Shown: in pieces, positions 27,424 to 36,210 of the stretch
How positions within the stretch are numbered: the stretch's first letter is position 1
How the letters are laid out: each line of letters opens with the position of its first letter
Assembly (NCBI GenBank): GCA_900473045.1
Contig: UCKS01000023.1
Location: forward strand, 1 to 64,000
DNA from: Hyphomicrobiales bacterium
GTDB lineage: Bacteria; Pseudomonadota; Alphaproteobacteria; Rhizobiales; Rhizobiaceae
Length of the DNA stretch: 64,000 bases
Direction of reading: 5' to 3'
The notes under the pieces: model-generated
What the model saw: only the letters and a program-made list of their open reading frames with translations
Databases searched by the model: none
What the model was told of the DNA's origin: nothing
Made by a program: the position numbers and the translations under genes

Positions 27424-29190
27424 ATGCCGCCCGTAAACCACCCGCGCATCGCCATTGTTGCAGACGCGCATTTTCACGATCTCTACGCCGATTATGGCTT
27501 TCCCGGCATTGTTCAAGATGATCGCCGGCTGACGTTCCGGTTGTTGGCCGACACGGCCCGTTCGACGCGGGTCTTCAACGAGAGCTACTTCGCATTCCAT
27601 CACGCGCTTGACGATATCGCCAAACGCGGCATCCGCCATGTCGTGCTGCTCGGCGATTATTCCGACGACGGACAGGTGGAGACCGTCAACAGTGTGAAAC
27701 GGATGCTCGGCAGTTATGAGACGCGGTTCGGGATGCGGTTTTATGCCACCACCGGCAATCACGATATCTTCGGGGCGGATGGGCGTCACCGCTCCAAGCG
27801 ATTCCTCAACGAAGATGGTGGCTACAGCATTCTCAGCAGTGATCCGCACGTGCGTGATCGTGGCGCCCATAAAGTCATCGCCAGTGATCGGATGTATTGC
27901 CAGGGTTATCCGGACGGGCTCGAGGCCATGGCGGCTTTCGGGTTTTACCCGCGGCCGGGCGATCTGCACTGGGAAACGCCGTTCGGCACCGATGGCGATC
28001 CGGCAAAGAGGCTCTATGAGGTCCATTCGCCGGACGGGAAAACCACGCGCAGTCTGATGGACGCATCCTATCTGATCGAACCTTTTCCAGGTGTCTGGCT
28101 GCTGATGATCGACGCCAATGTTTTCGCGCCCGCCGATGGCGTGGTGCCTGGCGAGGAGGGCGATTTCACTGACAGCACCAGCGCCGGCTGGAATGCAATG
28201 CTGGTTCACAAACGGTTCGTCCTCGACTGGATGACGGATGTTTCCCGGCGTGCCACGCTCGAGGGCAAATGCCTGCTGGCGTTTTCACACTATCCGGTTC
28301 TTGATCCGCTCGATGCCACAGTTGAGGACGAGGTGGCGTTGCTTGGCCGGACGGGCATGGCTGAGCGTATTCCCCAGGCCGATGTTGCCGAGGCTTTGAT
28401 CGCGGCAGGTATCGATATCCATTTCAGTGGGCACCTGCATGTCAACGATACGGCGCAGTACCGAAGCGGCGACCGTTTTCTGACCAATGTCGCTGTGCCG
28501 TCGCTCGTTGCCTTTCCCGGTGCCTACAAGGTGCTGACGATTGGCGAGCAAAGTCTCGATATCGAGACGGTCGGGATCGAGGCGATGCCGCTCGACGACG
28601 ACCTGCGGCAGGGCTATCGACGAGAGGCTGTGCCGTCGCGGCTGGAAGCGGGCGGTTTGCTCGATGTCGATGACTACGGTGGTTTCCTGTACGAGCATAT
28701 TGGTCATCTGGTCGGACGGCGCTATCTCAAGCGCGAATGGCCGAAGGATATCGCATTGATGATCCGCAGTCTTGATCTTGCTGATGTGGCAGCATTGGCT
28801 CTGATCCAAGAGCCGGTGACCGCTGCGGATGCGATGGCGGCACTCGCCGCCGCCCGCAACGATATGAACATGCAGCAACGGCTGTCGGACGCCGGGCTTG
28901 ATAGTGCAGGGCTCACGGGCACCTCGGCGATGGCATTTCTGGCCGACTGGTACCGGCTGCGGATGGGCAGCGAACTGGCGTTCGACTGGATCAGCGAGCA
29001 GAAGATCGCGTCTTATCTAGCCGTCGGGAAATTGTTTGCTGATCGCGACGGAGACGAGCCGGGCGCGGTACAGGCGCAGTTTACGCTGATATTCCGGATG
29101 TTCTCGAAATATCTTTCCGGCCTTCCGTCACGCAATTTCAGCATCGACCGTATCACCGGAGTGATTGAACCGGCCTTGGCGAAATCCTAA
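27424..29190 (+). CDS. Large metallophosphoesterase
   Basis: The protein of about 588 residues has the five calcineurin-like blocks: VADAHFHD (D-x-H) at residue 12, LLGDYSDDG near 75, TGNHD near 109, a late FSHYPV near 286, and FSGHLHVND near 335. The C-terminal 200 residues have no recognised domain. Family members hydrolyse phosphomonoesters, nucleotides or cyclic nucleotides (CpdA, SpdA). Its start is uncertain: ATG 27424 sits right before the catalytic fold, while ATGs at 27307 and 27364 are in frame but none has a good ribosome binding site. Its stop overlaps the convergent cyclic-nucleotide-binding gene by four bases. Confidence 0.85.
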   Translation: MPPVNHPRIAIVADAHFHDLYADYGFPGIVQDDRRLTFRLLADTARSTRVFNESYFAFHHALDDIAKRGIRHVVLLGDYSDDGQVETVNSVKRMLGSYETRFGMRFYATTGNHDIFGADGRHRSKRFLNEDGGYSILSSDPHVRDRGAHKVIASDRMYCQGYPDGLEAMAAFGFYPRPGDLHWETPFGTDGDPAKRLYEVHSPDGKTTRSLMDASYLIEPFPGVWLLMIDANVFAPADGVVPGEEGDFTDSTSAGWNAMLVHKRFVLDWMTDVSRRATLEGKCLLAFSHYPVLDPLDATVEDEVALLGRTGMAERIPQADVAEALIAAGIDIHFSGHLHVNDTAQYRSGDRFLTNVAVPSLVAFPGAYKVLTIGEQSLDIETVGIEAMPLDDDLRQGYRREAVPSRLEAGGLLDVDDYGGFLYEHIGHLVGRRYLKREWPKDIALMIRSLDLADVAALALIQEPVTAADAMAALAAARNDMNMQQRLSDAGLDSAGLTGTSAMAFLADWYRLRMGSELAFDWISEQKIASYLAVGKLFADRDGDEPGAVQAQFTLIFRMFSKYLSGLPSRNFSIDRITGVIEPALAKS

Positions 29191-29660
29191 TCGGCCTTGC
29201 GGGCGCGGCTGCGGGCTTCCGACAGTTCGCTGGTCGTGTGGCTGAGGCGGTCGGCCAGGACCCGCATGATCTCGATGGTGATCTCGGGAAAATCGGTGAG
29301 CAGCTTGAGGAAATGCTCCTTGCGGATGCGCAGGGCTTCCAGTGGCGTCGTCGTCTGTACGGTTGCAGTTCGCGAAACGTCGCAGAGGATGGCGATCTCG
29401 CCGACGATGGAATTGGTTTCGACTTCGGCGATCTTGATCGGGCCAGTCGAGGAATCCACCAGGATATCCGCCTTGCCGGCCAAGACGACATAGGCCGCAT
29501 CGCCGGTATCGCCCTGATGGAAGAGCGCTTCGCCCGGATCATAGCTGACACGGTCGGACGTGAACGCGAGAAGCTTCAGCTTGCCCGGTTCGACATTCGA
29601 AAACAGCGGCACGCGCCGCAGCATTTGAACTTCATCCTTCAGAAGCATAATCGTGCCCAT
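29187..29660 (-). CDS. Stand-alone cyclic-nucleotide-binding domain protein
   Basis: The 157-residue protein is a single CNB fold. The phosphate-binding cassette reads SIVGEIAILCDVSRTATV near residues 84-101, with both the Glu and the Arg that contact the cyclic phosphate and ribose. There is no DNA-binding helix-turn-helix, so it is not a Crp-type regulator and more likely controls a partner protein. It follows the degenerate ABC gene on the same strand after 111 bases. With a cyclase encoded at 43719-45068 it is the obvious local cAMP/cGMP receptor. Confidence 0.88.
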   Translation of the reverse strand: MGTIMLLKDEVQMLRRVPLFSNVEPGKLKLLAFTSDRVSYDPGEALFHQGDTGDAAYVVLAGKADILVDSSTGPIKIAEVETNSIVGEIAILCDVSRTATVQTTTPLEALRIRKEHFLKLLTDFPEITIEIMRVLADRLSHTTSELSEARSRARKAD

Positions 29661-29771
29661 TCCCCATTTTCCTCCTCCCGGATCATTCAGTGGCGATGGT
29701 CACCAGCACTGTGATCGGGAAGATTATCCCTGCCTGCATCTCCGTTGCACGCATGGACTTCTTCACTGACA

Positions 29772-32501
29772 TTATGATGACACAAGCTCCTTAAAGATAC
29801 CGTTATTCTCGACCAGTGCCGCGTGTGTTCCTTCCTCCACAAGCAAGCCCCTGTCGAAGACCAGAACACGGTCGAACAGGCTGGAAAGTGCCGTGTTCGA
29901 AAGGACCCAGACGACCGCCGGATCGCGTCCATCGCGGCGTACCAGCTTGAGCACATCGCGGACGATCTCGTCTTGCAGGCGATGATCGAGGCCAGGCAGC
30001 GGCCTGTTGAAGATATAATATTCCGACCGCCGTATCAGAGCGCGTGCCAGATTGAGTTTCTGGCGCTGCACCGCCGTCAACCGCTTGCCGCCGGCGCCGA
30101 GATTGAAATCGAGGCCGATATCGATGACCCGCTCCAAAAGGCCGAGCGAATTCAAAAGCGAGGTAACGATCGAGCGAATGCGCTTGGATCCGTCGGTATG
30201 CTTGTGGCTGATGCGGCCGAACAGGATGTTGTCCATCAGGCTTGCCGAGGCAAGATAGTGTTCCGGATCGTAGCGCTCGATATCGCCCCGCATATTTTCC
30301 GGCAGTCCGTCATGGAATTGACGGCGGACATCGACGATTTTCGCCATCAGTTCGTCGGTCAGAAGACCGAAACGATGGCGTGGCTCGATATAGCGGAAAC
30401 TCAGGCGAATGATCTGGCCACGGTCGTCTTCGGAAGCCGCGTCAAAACCCTTGCCCTTCAGTTTCTGCAGCAGCAGCTGGTAATCGGGAATGTCATCCGC
30501 GGTCATGAAGGTCAGCTGTTGGAAGAATGGATGGTCTGGTGGCAGGTCGGCGAACAGCTCGACCGCGTTTTCAGCGATGCTGTAGCCCATGTCAAACAGG
30601 ATGCGATCAAGGCCTGAGCGGCCGACGACGGAGCGGAAATACGCATTCTTGCCGATAGCCTTGCCGATCAGTGCCGGGCCTGTCGCCGTGCCGAACAACA
30701 GGTTTTCGCCGACCGTCGCCTCGGTGTTGTAGGCACCCGGCTCGAACGAGACGACGAGGCTGCTGAGGCCCGCTTCCTCCAGTTCCTCGCGAAGGGCGTG
30801 GCGCATCTCGACGATGCCCTCGGTCAGGCTCGGATGTTCGCTCGGCGACACGGTACTGCGCAGGGCAAGATCGAGAATGTCCTTCGACAATTGAACCGTA
30901 TCAAGCACCGAGAGAACCGGCGCGAAGAGATCGTCGCTGTTCGTCGCATTGGCAGCGTCGTAGTCGATCCAGTCGCTGTTGACGTCATAGTCCGGATTTC
31001 CGGCCAGTTTCGCCTCGTTGATCTGCCATTTGCGATGGGTTGCACCGCTGCCCTCGTAAACGGCCTCCTTCAGCGGCGCATGCTTTAGGCCGTAGAGCAG
31101 GTTGTCGCGCAAGGTTCCGTAGAAGAAGTAGGCATCGGAAGACACATAGGAGATCGCCCGTCCGGTCACTGATTCCGGCAATTCCAGAAGATCCTCGCCA
31201 CCCGCCGTTACCTTGCCACTCTCCGGCCATGTCAGGCGGGCAAACGCTTCCGCCAGCATGTCGCCGCCTCCGGCGGCACCGCCGACGATTGCGACAGTTT
31301 CTCCGGGGTGGATCTGTACCGATACGCGCTCCAGAAGCTTGGCGCCGCTATCGTCGGCAAGCGACAGATTGACCGCAGCCAGGGGATGTTTCAAGGAACC
31401 GGCATTCTTGATGGCGATTGCCTGGATGGCCGGGTCGATGGTGTTGTCGACGCTGAACTGCTCGACCACCTGGACATATTTCACCTGGACGTCTTGGCGT
31501 GTCTGGTCCCAGTCGATCAGGTCCTTCAGCGGACCGGGCAGATCCTTGTAGGCGCTGATGACGGCGATCAGCTGGCCGATATCGAGACGGCCCTGCAGCG
31601 CCAGATAACCGCCGATGCAATAGAACAGGAACGGGGTGAGCTGGGCGAGGAAATTGTTGATGAACTTGACCAGGAATTTCCACTGGTAGAGGTCATAGCG
31701 GATCTGGAAGATACGGCCGAGGCGAGAGGCGATATCGGCGCGTTCGAAGTTGGACGTGTCATAGGCGTGAATGGTGCCGATGCCGTCGACGATCTCGCTG
31801 ACGCGGCCAGCCAGTTCGCGGGCGGTGATCTGGCGTTCGCGGCCAAGCACCAGCAGGCGCCGGCGCATGCGCGGAATGATGATCGCCTGGACGCCGACCA
31901 TGAAGGCTGCGATCAGGCCGAGCCAGGTATTCTGCATGAAGATGAAGAACAGCGCCGTCAACGCCTGTCCGCCGAGCAGCGCCGGCTGGACGAAGGCATC
32001 GCCGGTGAAGCCGCCGAGAGGCTCGACCTCATCCTTGACCATGCTGGACACTTCCGCGCCCTTCATGCGCTTGAACTGGCCGGGCGGGAAACGCAGGATA
32101 CGGTCGACGAGTTCGAAACGGATGCGGCGCAGCAGGCGCTCGCCGAGCCGGCCCTTGTAGGTATTGATGTAGAACTTGAAGAGGCCGTTGATGATCACCA
32201 GCAGCAGGAAAACCATGCTGAGGGCAAACAGGGTCTGGGTGCGGGTCAGATCGACCCCGTTGAACAACGTTACGGTTCCGAGCCACGGCAGGTCGAAACT
32301 GATGTTCATGAAGGTTTGGGTGGCGCCCGGCTGATCAAACCCCTGGCCCTGGATTGGCCCGTTGACGATCTGCTTGGGCAGGTCGAACGACAGGAAGTAG
32401 GGGATCATCGAGACGGCGACAACCAGGAGGATCCAGAGTTGCTGGCCTCTCGTATGCGTCCAGATGTAGCGGGCGATGCTTTTTTCCATGGGGAGATTCA
32501 A
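29772..32501 (-). CDS. ABC-transporter-like protein with fully degenerate ATPase motifs
   Basis: The intact 909-residue frame has an N-terminal exporter-type membrane domain (about residues 15-340, six helices) followed by a nucleotide-binding-like domain about 300 residues longer than usual. Walker A is GGAAGGGDM near 409 (no Lys, no Ser/Thr), the Q-loop Gln is Ser (YVSSD near 455), the signature is LTAVQ near 814, and Walker B is YYIFNRPLPGLD near 833 (Asp and Glu lost). An N-[LI]-L-[YF]-G motif recurs near 467, 599 and 758, as if part of the domain were repeated. The start overlaps the methyltransferase-like gene by four bases. ATP hydrolysis looks impossible by known rules; a flippase, channel or scaffold role is open. 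Confidence 0.85.
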   Translation of the reverse strand: MNLPMEKSIARYIWTHTRGQQLWILLVVAVSMIPYFLSFDLPKQIVNGPIQGQGFDQPGATQTFMNISFDLPWLGTVTLFNGVDLTRTQTLFALSMVFLLLVIINGLFKFYINTYKGRLGERLLRRIRFELVDRILRFPPGQFKRMKGAEVSSMVKDEVEPLGGFTGDAFVQPALLGGQALTALFFIFMQNTWLGLIAAFMVGVQAIIIPRMRRRLLVLGRERQITARELAGRVSEIVDGIGTIHAYDTSNFERADIASRLGRIFQIRYDLYQWKFLVKFINNFLAQLTPFLFYCIGGYLALQGRLDIGQLIAVISAYKDLPGPLKDLIDWDQTRQDVQVKYVQVVEQFSVDNTIDPAIQAIAIKNAGSLKHPLAAVNLSLADDSGAKLLERVSVQIHPGETVAIVGGAAGGGDMLAEAFARLTWPESGKVTAGGEDLLELPESVTGRAISYVSSDAYFFYGTLRDNLLYGLKHAPLKEAVYEGSGATHRKWQINEAKLAGNPDYDVNSDWIDYDAANATNSDDLFAPVLSVLDTVQLSKDILDLALRSTVSPSEHPSLTEGIVEMRHALREELEEAGLSSLVVSFEPGAYNTEATVGENLLFGTATGPALIGKAIGKNAYFRSVVGRSGLDRILFDMGYSIAENAVELFADLPPDHPFFQQLTFMTADDIPDYQLLLQKLKGKGFDAASEDDRGQIIRLSFRYIEPRHRFGLLTDELMAKIVDVRRQFHDGLPENMRGDIERYDPEHYLASASLMDNILFGRISHKHTDGSKRIRSIVTSLLNSLGLLERVIDIGLDFNLGAGGKRLTAVQRQKLNLARALIRRSEYYIFNRPLPGLDHRLQDEIVRDVLKLVRRDGRDPAVVWVLSNTALSSLFDRVLVFDRGLLVEEGTHAALVENNGIFKELVSS

Positions 32502-33097
32502 CTGGCCGTGTAACGGGTGTCAAGGACATAGAAGCGTCGGGCAGCATAAGGCGTGCCGGCGATCTCCGGGTCGTGCAGGTGAAGATCGAACTGTCCGCGG
32601 ATCGTCAAGGCCGGACGGCTGACGATATGCGGCACCTGCGATGCGGCGCGTTCAAGCTCTGGCGCGTATTCGATCACGGCGGTCTTGGCGTTTTCGATCA
32701 GCGAAAACAGAAGGTCGCCGAGCGGGTCCTTGCGGCCGAAGGGCTTTAGCGAATAACCGAGCAGGACCAGGCCGTAGCTTCCCGGCTGATAATGATAATC
32801 GATCTGCTGGAACTTGGCCGGGATATGCCGGACATGGCATTGCTGCCCGTTCAGTTCGTTTGCCTCGTAGGCTTCAGTTTTCGGATCGACGGAGGTGACC
32901 GACAGCGGATGGTGGGTCAGGTAAGGGGTGATGGGCCGGATATGGCCACCGATTTCCAGAATGTGCGGGCAGTCGCGCATGAAGTGGGCGGCAAAGACCT
33001 GCCGCATGGTTGCACCCAGTCCTGCCAGATGCGGTATGTCCTTTCCCGCCTCCAGGGGCGGTGAAGCGGAGGCGGCATCCTTCAGGTTGACTTGCAT
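32498..33097 (-). CDS. SAM-methyltransferase-like protein
   Basis: The 199-residue protein resembles a class I methyltransferase: ILEIGGHIRPITPYL near residue 46 is motif I, SVDPKTEAYEANE near 70 the acidic ribose contact, and GLVLLGYSLKPFG near 109 the post-I region. Motif I is not the canonical GxGxG, so activity is uncertain. ATG 33097 has GGAG upstream; the GTG at 33106 is an alternative. It is coupled by ATGA to the degenerate ABC gene. Only 38 bases separate it from a divergent second methyltransferase-like gene. Confidence 0.7.
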   Translation of the reverse strand: MQVNLKDAASASPPLEAGKDIPHLAGLGATMRQVFAAHFMRDCPHILEIGGHIRPITPYLTHHPLSVTSVDPKTEAYEANELNGQQCHVRHIPAKFQQIDYHYQPGSYGLVLLGYSLKPFGRKDPLGDLLFSLIENAKTAVIEYAPELERAASQVPHIVSRPALTIRGQFDLHLHDPEIAGTPYAARRFYVLDTRYTAS

Positions 33098-33135
33098 TCC
33101 TTGCACTCCAGAAAAGTCCAGACTACAACACGCGC

Positions 33136-33813
33136 ATGATGAAAACTACCCGACCAAACGAAGCAAACACAACAGATTGGCACGAGAGTGCCTTCGATAT
33201 TATCCGCGGTCTGTCCGCCTATACGGGAAGCTCTCTGATAGAAGGCCTTGCGAAAGTGATCGCCAAATATCCGGATGCGGACCTCGGCACGGCCTTCAAC
33301 CACAAGCAGGTTGGAAGCAAGATATGGGCACGCGAAAAGCTGTTTGAAAGCCTTGGCGGAAAATTTAAACACATCGTCCTGCTCGGTGGCTGGTACGGGG
33401 TGCTTCCGGCCATGTGTTTCGATGACAGCCGTTTCGACATCGACCTGTTCGAGAGCATCGATATCGACCCGGACGTTGCTGAAATTGCCGAAACGCTAAA
33501 CGCCAAGTCCGGTGAGCGTTTTCGCACGACCACTCATGACATGTACACGGTCGATTACAGCACCCGCGGTGCCGATCTCGTCATCAACACCAGTTGTGAG
33601 CACATTGCCGATCTGCCGGGATGGCTGGCGCTGCTGCCGCGTGGCACCAAGGTGCTGTTGCAATCGAACGATTATTTCAGCGAGCCGACCCACATCAACT
33701 GCGTGCCGTCTCTGGAAGCTTTCCAGGAGCAGACGGCGCTCGCGCATGTCGCTTTTGCCGGATCGCTGAAGATGAAGAAATACACCCGTTTCATGGTGAT
33801 CGGCACGGTCTGA
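33136..33813 (+). CDS. SAM-methyltransferase-like protein (divergent)
   Basis: The 225-residue protein has a methyltransferase-like core: KHIVLLGGWYGVLPAM near residue 77 as motif I, an ESIDIDPDVAEIAE segment near 103 with the acidic ribose ligand, and DLVINTSCEHIADL near 146. The C-terminus carries LLQSNDYF and ends in a short beta hairpin. It stands between the ABC/methyltransferase pair and the glycosyltransferase operon, and faces the latter. It probably modifies the same product. Substrate unknown. Confidence 0.78.
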   Translation: MMKTTRPNEANTTDWHESAFDIIRGLSAYTGSSLIEGLAKVIAKYPDADLGTAFNHKQVGSKIWAREKLFESLGGKFKHIVLLGGWYGVLPAMCFDDSRFDIDLFESIDIDPDVAEIAETLNAKSGERFRTTTHDMYTVDYSTRGADLVINTSCEHIADLPGWLALLPRGTKVLLQSNDYFSEPTHINCVPSLEAFQEQTALAHVAFAGSLKMKKYTRFMVIGTV

Positions 33814-33820
33814 CCGGCGA

Positions 33821-34966
33821 TCAGAGCAATCCACGCAGGATTTCGGCGGTGCGATGGGCGCCGTCGAGATCGAGGTTATGCGGCGGCCGGTCCGTTGCTG
33901 CGAGTGCGGCTTGGATAGCCCGTGTCATGCTCTCTGCCGAAAGATCGTCTTCGGTCAGGACATGCGCCAGCCCAAGCTTTTCAAGCCGCCCGGCCCGAAC
34001 CGTCTGCTCGGTCTCGCCTCCAGCGGTAAAGGGGATGAGCAGGGCATGGCAACCGGCGCGGAGAATATCGCAAACGGTGTTGTAGCCCGCCTGTGATACG
34101 GACAGCTTGGCCCCGGCCAAAAGGCTCGCGAAATCCGGCCGGAAACGGGTGACGCTGACATGAGCGGGCGCATCGGCCGAGATCGCATCGAAATCGGACT
34201 GCGGCAGGTTGGGGCCGGTGATCAGGGCCCAGGATAGTGGTTTTCCGATCGATTTTGCTGCTTCCAGTGCGGCGCGGATCAAGGCATTGCCGACGGCGCC
34301 TCCGCCCGCAGATACGATAACGTCGAACCGTTCCGTTGGCTGCGCAGGTGAGGGTGCGGCCACCAGTCCGGTATAGATCACCTTGCCGGTAATCTCGGCC
34401 GCCAGTGGAAACGTATCTTCCAGCCGGGCAAAGCCCGGATCGCCATGAACCAGAACCCGGTCGAAATATTGCTTTACCAGCGCGACCGTTTCCTCGTCGC
34501 GGCCGGGCTTGGAGCGCTCCTGCAGAATATCGCGCAGCGACGTGACGACCAGCGGCTTGCTATCCATCGCAGCAATTGCTTCAAGCAGCGGCAAGAGTTC
34601 GAAGCGGACCTGACGGCGGCCGAAGGGGAAGGCCTCGATGATGACGATATCGGGCTGACTTTGGTGAAAGGCCGCCAGCAGCCGTTCCTTGCGGTTGTCC
34701 TTGAAGGCATCATCGACCGGATTGCCGTCGATATCGGCGAGCCCTGAAAATCCTGCATCACCGGCGGTGATCGGCGGCAGCGCGACATGATGCACCAGCG
34801 GGCCGGGAAAGCCGGTGACCGGCGTGCCGCCCGTGACCACCGTCACGTCGAAACCGTCTTCGGCCAGCGCCCGGGCGATGCGGCTTGCCCGGGCGAGATG
34901 GCCGATGCCGAGCAGGTGCTGGACATAGAAAAAGGCGCGGGGGGCTCTTAGCTGGCTGTCGGTCAT
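33821..34966 (-). CDS. MurG-like (GT28-type) glycosyltransferase
   Basis: The 381-residue GT-B protein has an N-terminal GIGHLARASRIARAL segment near residue 20, as in MurG-like enzymes. The C-terminal donor domain has VSAGGGAVGNALI near 230, VSQAGYNTVCDILRAG near 300 and PFTAGGETEQTVRA near 325. ATG 34966 overlaps the preceding stop (ATGA) with GGAG in place. It is the last of three consecutive glycosyltransferase genes and resembles the one at 36207, suggesting duplication. Donor and acceptor are unknown. Confidence 0.85.
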   Translation of the reverse strand: MTDSQLRAPRAFFYVQHLLGIGHLARASRIARALAEDGFDVTVVTGGTPVTGFPGPLVHHVALPPITAGDAGFSGLADIDGNPVDDAFKDNRKERLLAAFHQSQPDIVIIEAFPFGRRQVRFELLPLLEAIAAMDSKPLVVTSLRDILQERSKPGRDEETVALVKQYFDRVLVHGDPGFARLEDTFPLAAEITGKVIYTGLVAAPSPAQPTERFDVIVSAGGGAVGNALIRAALEAAKSIGKPLSWALITGPNLPQSDFDAISADAPAHVSVTRFRPDFASLLAGAKLSVSQAGYNTVCDILRAGCHALLIPFTAGGETEQTVRAGRLEKLGLAHVLTEDDLSAESMTRAIQAALAATDRPPHNLDLDGAHRTAEILRGLL

Positions 34967-36210
34967 TCTACGCTCCGCCATTCACTCTCGAACAGGTCTT
35001 TCAGCTGACGGATGCTGGTTTGATGATCGAAATGGCCGCGCACCTTGCGTTCGGCGGCTTCCCCAAGGCAGTTGCGCAGCGCCGGATCGCGGATGGCCTT
35101 TTCAAGCGCTGCGGCCAGCGCCTGCGGATCTTCCGGCGCGACGACAAAGCCGTTTTCGCCATCAACGAGAAGCTCGGGTATTCCGGAAATATTCGTCGAT
35201 ATGCAGACCAGCGCCTGGCTCGACGCCTCGACAATCACGTTCGGCAAGCCATCCCGGTCGCCATCGGCGGTGATGCGGCAGGCCAGCGCAAAGATATCGG
35301 CATCGCGATACTGCTGCAGCACTTCGGTTTGCGACAGCGAGCCATGCCAGACGATTTTCTCAGCGATGCCGAGTTCGGATGCCAGCGCCTGCAGTTTTTT
35401 CAAGAAGTCGCCGCCGCCGATATGGACGAACCGCCAGGTAAGATCGGCAGACAGAAGGCTCAGCGCCCGCAGCAGGATATCGAAACCCTTCTTCTCGACG
35501 GCGCGGCCAACGCTGACGATGGTGACCGGGTGGGCCGGGTCGGAACCGTCAGTGGCGGGGCGGGTGCCCTCGAACGGGCCGAAACGGCTGAGGTCGAGGC
35601 CGTGATAGCTGAGGTGCACATGCGGCTTGCCGCCGGCAAGGTGGCGCAGGTGTTCAAAGCCGGTCTGCGTGCAGGTCACGGTCCAGCGGGTGCTGTCGAG
35701 TTTTCCGGCCAGTTCCCATTCCGGCGACGTCCAGATATCCTTGGCATGGGCCGAGCAGGTCCAGCCGATGCCGGTGATCATGCTGGCGTAGCGGGCGACG
35801 GAGGCGGGAGCGTGGATGAAATGCGCGTGCAGCCATTCGCCGCCCTTCGGCCATTCGGCCGAGAGCACCATCGCCTGGCCGAAGCGGCGCACCCGGTTGC
35901 GGGTCGGGTCACGCCAGAGGTCGCTGAAGAATGCAGGCAAGGCGCGCCAGAAACCGGGTTTTGGCAGACAGCGGAGAAGCCCACGGGCAACCCGCGCCGG
36001 CTCCTCGTGCAGATATTCCGGCAGGTAGTGGACCGGCGCCTTGATTTCGTCATGGATCGGGTGGCGCTTCTTGTCTGTCGGTTTGCGGAGCGCCACCAGT
36101 TCGAGGTCGAAGCCTGCCCGTTCCAATCCAAGCAATTCCTGGGCGATGAAGGTTTCCGACAGGCGCGGATATCCCTTCAGTACCACGACGATCTTGCGGC
36201 GTTCGGTCAA
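34963..36210 (-). CDS. GT4-family glycosyltransferase
   Basis: The 415-residue protein begins KIVVVLKGYPRLSETFIAQE, a common N-terminus of exopolysaccharide GT4 enzymes. It has TIVSVGRAVEKKGFDILL near residue 215, VWHGSLSQTEVLQQY near 278 and the EASSQALVCISTNISGIPEL donor-site region near 320. The likely start is TTG 36210, overlapping the upstream stop; GTG 36186 is an alternative. The first 130 codons of the longer open frame are antiframe sequence of the neighbouring gene and are excluded. It is sandwiched between two MurG-like genes. Confidence 0.87.
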   Translation of the reverse strand: MTERRKIVVVLKGYPRLSETFIAQELLGLERAGFDLELVALRKPTDKKRHPIHDEIKAPVHYLPEYLHEEPARVARGLLRCLPKPGFWRALPAFFSDLWRDPTRNRVRRFGQAMVLSAEWPKGGEWLHAHFIHAPASVARYASMITGIGWTCSAHAKDIWTSPEWELAGKLDSTRWTVTCTQTGFEHLRHLAGGKPHVHLSYHGLDLSRFGPFEGTRPATDGSDPAHPVTIVSVGRAVEKKGFDILLRALSLLSADLTWRFVHIGGGDFLKKLQALASELGIAEKIVWHGSLSQTEVLQQYRDADIFALACRITADGDRDGLPNVIVEASSQALVCISTNISGIPELLVDGENGFVVAPEDPQALAAALEKAIRDPALRNCLGEAAERKVRGHFDHQTSIRQLKDLFESEWRSVE

